From a virus, in the IMG/VR virus record IMGVR_UViG_3300032006_002038, positions 1 to 25,667 of that record: DNA of 25,667 bases; one strand, 5' to 3'. The position numbers were made by a program, and so were the translations under genes. The notes below the pieces were generated by a model. The model searched no databases, was not told the DNA's origin, and saw nothing but the letters and a program-made list of their open reading frames with translations. Each line of letters opens with the position of its first letter. Position 1 is the stretch's first letter. Below, one piece after another: positions 21,201 through 25,667 of the stretch.

Positions 21201-24136
21201 CCTGTTCTTCCGTGGTAGACAGGTCTTCCTCTTTCCCGAAGAGCCCGCTCAAGCTCGTTGTAGTCTCCCTCCGCCTTCGTAACCCGAGCCTGTAATTCCC
21301 GGATGCGAGCCTGAGTACTGCTAGAAAGTTTTCCTGATGTTACTGCAGCTCCCTCTGCCTGAGCTGTACCTTCGACGTGCGTTAGGCGATGATGTTCTGA
21401 GCCGGGCCCACTGGCAGGCGGACCCTCATACTCTCGTACTCGCGCGTAGCGTTTCTGCGCAGCGTCGTAAGCAGGAAATCTCGCTGCCTGTGCTTCGGTA
21501 AGCTTTCCACCATTATTAACCTTATCCGCAAGGATGCTCATGTAAGTACGGAGCTTCCTTTCGATAGGTTCGTTCGCAGGGCCGATCTTCCTAAGTGCTG
21601 CGAGGAACCTCGCCTCTCCACCCTTGAGATATGGATCTATGGACAGTAGCTCGTACTGTCGTGATACTCCCGTCAGGGGACTGATCTCTGTGTCGTCAGT
21701 AACCTGACCGACGTTTCTTGTCTTCCTATCCGAATATCGTGAAACTGTTCCTGCTTCGGGAGGTTGGCGTTTCTGTTCCCTGCGACGTACGTTACGTCTT
21801 GTCCATTGAGGGTTCTTCGGGTAATCTTTTGGGAACCTTTGGATCTGCTCTCCATCTACAACGTCGCGTACGATACGCTTTGAAAACCGCAAGAACGAAC
21901 TGTGATGTCCTTCTCCCTTAAGCTTAAGCATTCCCCACTGAGTTTCTGCCTGTGTCTGCACCATCAAACGTTCGATGGGACTTAGCCGTGCCCAGTGCGC
22001 TGCGGTAACCTGATTCAGGCCTGCGGGAGCACTGAGATCGCGTAAGATGCCAACTTGGAAGGGGATACCCTCTCCCTGCAACGCCTTGCTCATTCCCCAC
22101 CAACCCGACCGCATCTTCTTCATCCATTCAGGCACGCGCAGGATTTCCACAGGTTCGAAGTCGCAGTTCGAACATCTCTTCATGACCCCACTGAGACGCG
22201 TTCCGGGTCTCGATGTACTCGTACCTGTATGATCTCCTGCAGGACCTCTTGGCTCGCCAGAACCACCGCGCCGTGCCTGCGCATCAACGTTTAGGCCTCC
22301 GACCTCATCGAGAACCACTGTCGTATCTGCAGAGGAGGTGTTCGCGGCATCGTTGTTACCGTCGTTTGGTTCATCTTCCGCGACTGACCTCCTCCGCGCA
22401 TTTACATACTGCTCATCGAAGTGTGTCGCCCATTCCGGAGAGCGCGCATAGCGAGCCGTGGTCTTGGCGCTTAGCTTTATGTCTAGGTCGGGAGGGAGAC
22501 TAAGCGACCCAGCCTCGCTTTCAAACAACTTATTCACATCCAGAATCCAAGCGTCTTGGAAGCCCGGATCAGTTAGACGTTCGTTTTCGACATAGTACTG
22601 CCACCGAAACTGAGTCGCTTCAGGAGTTGAATACACCGCTCGCAAATCCTCGACGTGCTGTAGTTGTCGTGCTTGCAGGTCTTCCTGTCCGGGATTCATC
22701 TTGTGCCATTCTTGAATCCTGGCCGCAACGGAGTCCCAATCGTACTCTATGTCTACTCGGAGGACTGAAACTTGTCCATCGTCTCCAGTCAATGCTCGAA
22801 CAGCGTCAGCACCTTCTGTCCAAGCTGGGAGAATTGCATTCTTGGCTTGCTCTGCTTCGAATGCAGCGTTCAGATTTATTGGGTTTCTCGGCTGACTTGC
22901 AGAATCAGACATCCTCACGACTACGTCATCTAGGACGTCGCCTGGAACGGCCTTTCCTCCACCGAAGTTGATGTCAGTCAGAAAGTCTTCAACCTGTTCC
23001 CGCGGCCTGCCTGTCATTTCAACGATTTTGTCTACTGCCGCCTTGTGCTTTATTGGTCCGCCGACTTCATCTATCGTGGCTGTTGGGACTAACAACATCC
23101 CTATGCCCATCTCAAAGACTCCACCGAGGAGAGCATTCTCTAAAATGTGTCTGATCCGACTTTGACCATCTTGTAACCTACCACCTGCTACCAGCAACGA
23201 ATCTGTGACGAAACCACTCTTAAACAGCCTCCACGCTTTTTGTGCCCGATTCGTGGCACTGTAGACTCCAAAGCCTGCCGTAGTACCAACGTTGATCGTA
23301 ATCGCAGCTGGAAGCATTCCTACCATCATTCCTGTCATTTGGGGCCCGCCAGAACGTGCAACGGCTTTGGCGTACTCGTTTCGTCCTATGCCATACCGTT
23401 TACGCTGCTCCGGTTGATCATACCACTGAGTCGCGTAACGCTGCAGATCACTGATTTCCTGTTGTAGCTTGTCGTAATATGGCGTAAGCCCGAAGGGCAT
23501 CCACTCTGCAGACAGTGGATAGATCAAGCCTTGCGTGATCGCTCTGGTGAACTGCTGTCGTTCTAGCTCTAACAGCTGCTTTTCGGTAGGAGCAGTTCTA
23601 GCGTATTCAGCTCGCCAGTCCTTATCGAATTCCGCCACCAAGGCATTGGCAGTGCGTCCATCAGGCAATTCGAAAGCGCCCAGAGGCCTACCATAAACGT
23701 CGTGACCTCCAGTAGGGTGGTACTTGAAGTTGTTGCCGCTCGCGACTAGAGCTTCCATGAAGCCTTTGGCAGCTTGACCTCCAGGCTCGCTCATCTCTCG
23801 AGCATCAACACCAGTAAGTCTAATCGTGCCTATCCCGGCGATACGTACAGTGTCACCGTCAATGACCTGATCTATCTTCATTGTGCCCGGACGTTCGACT
23901 CTGTACTGCTTATACCCCTCTTCTTGGTCGTGGACGATTTGATTGAACTGGTCAATTGCCATATCCAAGGGATCTGTCGAGGGCTGCTCGTCGCGGAGGA
24001 TCTGACGCAGCAACTCTTCCCAGTCAGCTATAGTATCGTTCAGCGCTGGCGGTACAACGGTCGCGCCACCAGTACCTACACCAGCTATAGTACGCCTAGC
24101 GCCCGTCTCGATTAACTGTCTTACTCCTTGTGCCAT
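18239..24136 (-). CDS. Giant virion-type protein with staphylococcal-nuclease domain (1965 residues)
   Basis: A 1965-residue protein. Residues about 86-172 form a thermonuclease (SNase) domain: DGDT with D93 and D95, R106, D111, E114, D146 and R150 (VYGR), so every catalytic position of the Staphylococcus enzyme is kept. Residues 264-292 and 334-352 are hydrophobic and may cross a membrane. Residues 585-650 form a polar low-complexity linker, C655-x2-C658 could bind metal, and 935-1020 is coiled-coil-like. The remainder is unrecognised. AAAGAGG precedes the ATG, and only 8 bases separate it from the next gene. Such size in a leftward module suggests an injected internal protein. The nuclease might degrade host DNA or RNA after entry. 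No lytic transglycosylase motif is visible. Confidence 0.78.
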   Translation of the reverse strand: MAQGVRQLIETGARRTIAGVGTGGATVVPPALNDTIADWEELLRQILRDEQPSTDPLDMAIDQFNQIVHDQEEGYKQYRVERPGTMKIDQVIDGDTVRIAGIGTIRLTGVDAREMSEPGGQAAKGFMEALVASGNNFKYHPTGGHDVYGRPLGAFELPDGRTANALVAEFDKDWRAEYARTAPTEKQLLELERQQFTRAITQGLIYPLSAEWMPFGLTPYYDKLQQEISDLQRYATQWYDQPEQRKRYGIGRNEYAKAVARSGGPQMTGMMVGMLPAAITINVGTTAGFGVYSATNRAQKAWRLFKSGFVTDSLLVAGGRLQDGQSRIRHILENALLGGVFEMGIGMLLVPTATIDEVGGPIKHKAAVDKIVEMTGRPREQVEDFLTDINFGGGKAVPGDVLDDVVVRMSDSASQPRNPINLNAAFEAEQAKNAILPAWTEGADAVRALTGDDGQVSVLRVDIEYDWDSVAARIQEWHKMNPGQEDLQARQLQHVEDLRAVYSTPEATQFRWQYYVENERLTDPGFQDAWILDVNKLFESEAGSLSLPPDLDIKLSAKTTARYARSPEWATHFDEQYVNARRRSVAEDEPNDGNNDAANTSSADTTVVLDEVGGLNVDAQARRGGSGEPRGPAGDHTGTSTSRPGTRLSGVMKRCSNCDFEPVEILRVPEWMKKMRSGWWGMSKALQGEGIPFQVGILRDLSAPAGLNQVTAAHWARLSPIERLMVQTQAETQWGMLKLKGEGHHSSFLRFSKRIVRDVVDGEQIQRFPKDYPKNPQWTRRNVRRREQKRQPPEAGTVSRYSDRKTRNVGQVTDDTEISPLTGVSRQYELLSIDPYLKGGEARFLAALRKIGPANEPIERKLRTYMSILADKVNNGGKLTEAQAARFPAYDAAQKRYARVREYEGPPASGPGSEHHRLTHVEGTAQAEGAAVTSGKLSSSTQARIRELQARVTKAEGDYNELERALRERGRPVYHGRTGEPLPGEDLAGLKVQLEGARKALNDEIDNLTSMKKEYGLYEPLGGSPYEVVTDVMDFKDVNKLRWMENYAERIHQVPYAPGKGPTGTIHRPDMTTDLLGRPDYYESAGLHQDLKDLAKEIALLEVRLDELKQLPHGPQRGPIADFASGEALDPTTGNIAGTGRKPRHEDYSASHAINEITGEISYAKLRYQRRLNELSLEGTERAIKLLEDKRLALIQGTDESIRVSRTGPSRVGPELPERVAQLSKYDNGIRELRLRRERTLERMGDLDIDTIARRGDAEGRIPTEEDGMITVQDSHGAVSQVPIGSVVVQVDGTAVPRKQYKHLVEHGDQPAQLLIDMRSGQIWTEHPGKMYPWMRMLQKIDVGERHTAYVIGHQRITPAGEELVLSIPVTREIHLPTGEYGYAIEHAPKDLVAASRLYTSAAGAENPRMAGFPIDDRPELRREGKRVRVVQNPGRTSEGTGGLPAATENVGGIDYPVHPQALTRDEIKIEYDTRVGDRGDYVGATEEDVWQALGGINWATATQDEIDTMVRAVRGDADVLSAAEVEYGHLPTAMREIGAIDLEDLMSGARSIRDLPEGTSIIAHHPEGRGLAIGEAPDPPPQSYWLTRDMFEQEGPGGTLQHRGKHGWETEAGTHRGQARPWRNGDAPGFIATARRAAQKMLDDGYDPDIKVAVRLSKDSHHYVEAGSAPMMTLRELAEQRLPRSSVSELHKLADEVGLRVQMNSDGSVTLYTLTGQHRYGALGETFKESLEAREFLEGVVRPPKHAEELTDQAGYYLKMGAQTDAEVDSTKFAATATQEEAMKQVARGDIAVTEVMTGDEEAFVKTFSLLDESSGIHQQHLPDPVLTGEYQNVTYTKLDEQMGVEVDPPGARMAIINHPQVQALLKTVPVQRALKHLGIDPSKSVNEIVLQLDRHPHGLNILAGVDADSAAMYSFQRANGMTNHYRKDGRVIRVAPDGKRHRIYSDAEKQEWETNGMWKPCKL

Positions 24137-24139
24137 ACA

Positions 24140-25667
24140 TTACCTCTTTAGTGAACGGATCGGATTAGATGCGCGTTCTTCGGGTGTACCGGCTACCTCA
24201 AATTGCGGTTTGTACGTTGCCCCCTGTATTGCCTGTTGCATCACGGAATTCGGAACTCCACCTACTCGACGCTGCATGTACTCCTGTTGCGGCGTCATTT
24301 GAGGTACGATGTCTTGCTGGGACACCTGATTCGGTACCACTGCATTTGCTACATCGCTTAGGCCGTTCAAGGCGTCTATAATAGAAGCGTAAGTACCGTT
24401 GGTCGGGTTATCCCGGAAATTCATTATCGCCTGCATCAAAGGCTTGGCCCACCCGATGAAGTCACTGCCGGCTGGCTCCAGTGCAGCCCGTTCAGCAACT
24501 TCACTACCTACCTTCTCTACCGCAAGTTTCATAGCGTCCATGTTGCCCTGGAGCACTGCAGCCGCAGGCAACATCGGCCTTAATCGTGCTATGTCATCCG
24601 CTGTAGTAGTTTCCGTCAGAACAGGCGTGGTATCCCATTGCTGGATCTGCTCCATGAATTTCCCAATATACTCTTCGGTGATAAACTTACCACCACTAAT
24701 CTCATCCGGATCGTGAATGCCTAAGCTGTTCGCTACATGCTTCTCGTACTCAGGGCCGTCGTCACCGAGCTCGTCGATGATAGCGTTCCAGATCAGTTTC
24801 GTTCTATCAGCCTGTTGCTTCAGGGTCAATTTTCCTTGGTGCTGGTATCGTGTTCCTCGGGCTTCGCGGTAGGGCTCCATTGCATGGATCATCCACGTTG
24901 CTGGATTAGTCCCATCAGGGGTTTGCTGGTACTGTTGGATCAAGGCACTGAGCGTTGGGAAGTCTAGCGTAGGGCCTTGTCCGTACCCCGCGTCGATGTT
25001 CTCCTGTATGTCTGCCTCAATGGCCCGCTGCGCGCGACCGGTTAGATTCTGTCGCTCAAAGTCAGTTAGCGGGGTGGTTCTGCGATCTGCCTCCTGAGGG
25101 AGCGCAGCAAAGTGACGTCTAACAAAATCTGTCATGCCAGCCAAGGTCGTAAAGACTGTGTTGAGCATACCTAACGGTACGACTCCAGCTGGATCCGTGA
25201 CATGTGACGACTCGAACAGATTCACCATGCGTGCTATGTGTTCCTTGAGGAAGTCTCCGAATCCCGGAATACCAGCAATGTCTTCCCCACACTGAATGTA
25301 GTTAGCTCCTTTCTGATCTGAACACAGCTGGTCAACGATCGCTACTGTCTCATCGAATGCCTTCTTGTTCAGTTCCGCGAATCTCCGCGCATTCCTGGCG
25401 TCGTGTATGCCCGCTATTAGGTTATGATCGCGCGTCTCCCGATCAGCATCTCCCGAAATGGCCTGGGCTTCCACTATAGCTTGATGCACCGATTGTCCTG
25501 ATTGGCCACCATCTCCGAGTAAGTCTATGACAGACTGGTCCATGTTCAGAAAGCTTTCTTTTTGCTCGGCAGCAGAGAGAGCATGATACCCTGTCATGTA
25601 CTCCCAGCGAGCTATCTCCCACAACTGTTTCTCGTTCAGGCCCTTCGCCCATGGGAGATCGCGGAGA
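24140..25667 (-). CDS. Structural-module protein of unknown function, 5' end beyond the window
   Basis: The frame stays open to the edge of the window, so the gene starts outside it; an internal TTG at 25624 is the first possible start but is probably not the true one. The 508 visible residues are mostly helical, rich in Gln, Ala, Asp and Glu, with no membrane segment or recognised catalytic motif. Two cysteines lie close together in LCSDQKGANYIQCGEDI. The C-terminal 80 residues are rich in Gln and Pro (QMTPQQEYMQRR) and end basic (SLKR). The stop lies just 3 bases before the giant gene, whose ribosome site is within this gene's last codons. It is likely another virion-internal or scaffold-type protein. 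Confidence 0.65.
   Translation of the reverse strand, partial: LRDLPWAKGLNEKQLWEIARWEYMTGYHALSAAEQKESFLNMDQSVIDLLGDGGQSGQSVHQAIVEAQAISGDADRETRDHNLIAGIHDARNARRFAELNKKAFDETVAIVDQLCSDQKGANYIQCGEDIAGIPGFGDFLKEHIARMVNLFESSHVTDPAGVVPLGMLNTVFTTLAGMTDFVRRHFAALPQEADRRTTPLTDFERQNLTGRAQRAIEADIQENIDAGYGQGPTLDFPTLSALIQQYQQTPDGTNPATWMIHAMEPYREARGTRYQHQGKLTLKQQADRTKLIWNAIIDELGDDGPEYEKHVANSLGIHDPDEISGGKFITEEYIGKFMEQIQQWDTTPVLTETTTADDIARLRPMLPAAAVLQGNMDAMKLAVEKVGSEVAERAALEPAGSDFIGWAKPLMQAIMNFRDNPTNGTYASIIDALNGLSDVANAVVPNQVSQQDIVPQMTPQQEYMQRRVGGVPNSVMQQAIQGATYKPQFEVAGTPEERASNPIRSLKR

Overview
The window is a stretch of a tailed double-stranded DNA bacteriophage genome, most likely strictly lytic: no integrase, repressor or plasmid genes are visible. 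Genes are packed tightly. Most rightward neighbours overlap by ATGA or are separated by only a few bases, Shine-Dalgarno sequences are recognisable, and a few genes start with TTG (244, 4208, 9826). One near-consensus sigma70-type promoter suggests a bacterial host using an ordinary housekeeping RNA polymerase. I cannot name the host. Very large proteins in the leftward module, one of them with membrane-like segments, suggest a podovirus-like virion with injected internal proteins, but no portal, capsid or tail gene lies in the window to prove it.

Layout. 1-1145: small hypothetical genes, then a self-contained unit with a strong promoter (624-652), a small highly charged gene and a strong terminator (1066-1145). 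1181-5525: QueC, an unknown protein with a clamp-binding-like tail, a Cas4/RecB-like Fe-S nuclease, a GroES-like protein, small hypotheticals, a Sak4-like ATPase, a small membrane protein and a DUF669-like single-strand-binding protein. 5532-5621: a long structured inverted repeat. 5631-6191: a DUF5664-like protein, a short membrane (possibly holin-like) protein and a terminator. 6204-15326: a clan-A-like glycoside hydrolase, an HPRT-like phosphoribosyltransferase, a small membrane protein, QueD, QueE, a small Cys-containing protein, FolE, a uracil-DNA-glycosylase/family A DNA polymerase fusion, a DpdA-type transglycosylase, a DUF3987-like ATPase and a helix-turn-helix protein. 15214-25667, leftward: an N-acetylmuramoyl-L-alanine amidase (endolysin), an 814-residue protein, a 1965-residue protein with an N-terminal staphylococcal-nuclease domain, and a protein cut by the window end. 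The two modules converge and their last genes overlap.

How it fits together. FolE, QueD, QueE and QueC form a complete route from GTP to preQ0, and DpdA is the enzyme family that exchanges guanine in DNA for a 7-deazaguanine base. The phage therefore probably carries 7-deazaguanine in its DNA, a known anti-restriction strategy. No QueF, ArcS or amidotransferase gene is present here, so dPreQ0 is the simplest predicted product. The HPRT-like protein in the same gene run could salvage the guanine that DpdA releases; this is inference. Polymerase, DUF3987-like ATPase, SSB, Sak4-like ATPase and Cas4-like nuclease form the replication/recombination set. The nuclease domain in the giant leftward-module protein could be delivered into the host with the DNA. 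No intergenic gap longer than about 300 bases exists in the window.
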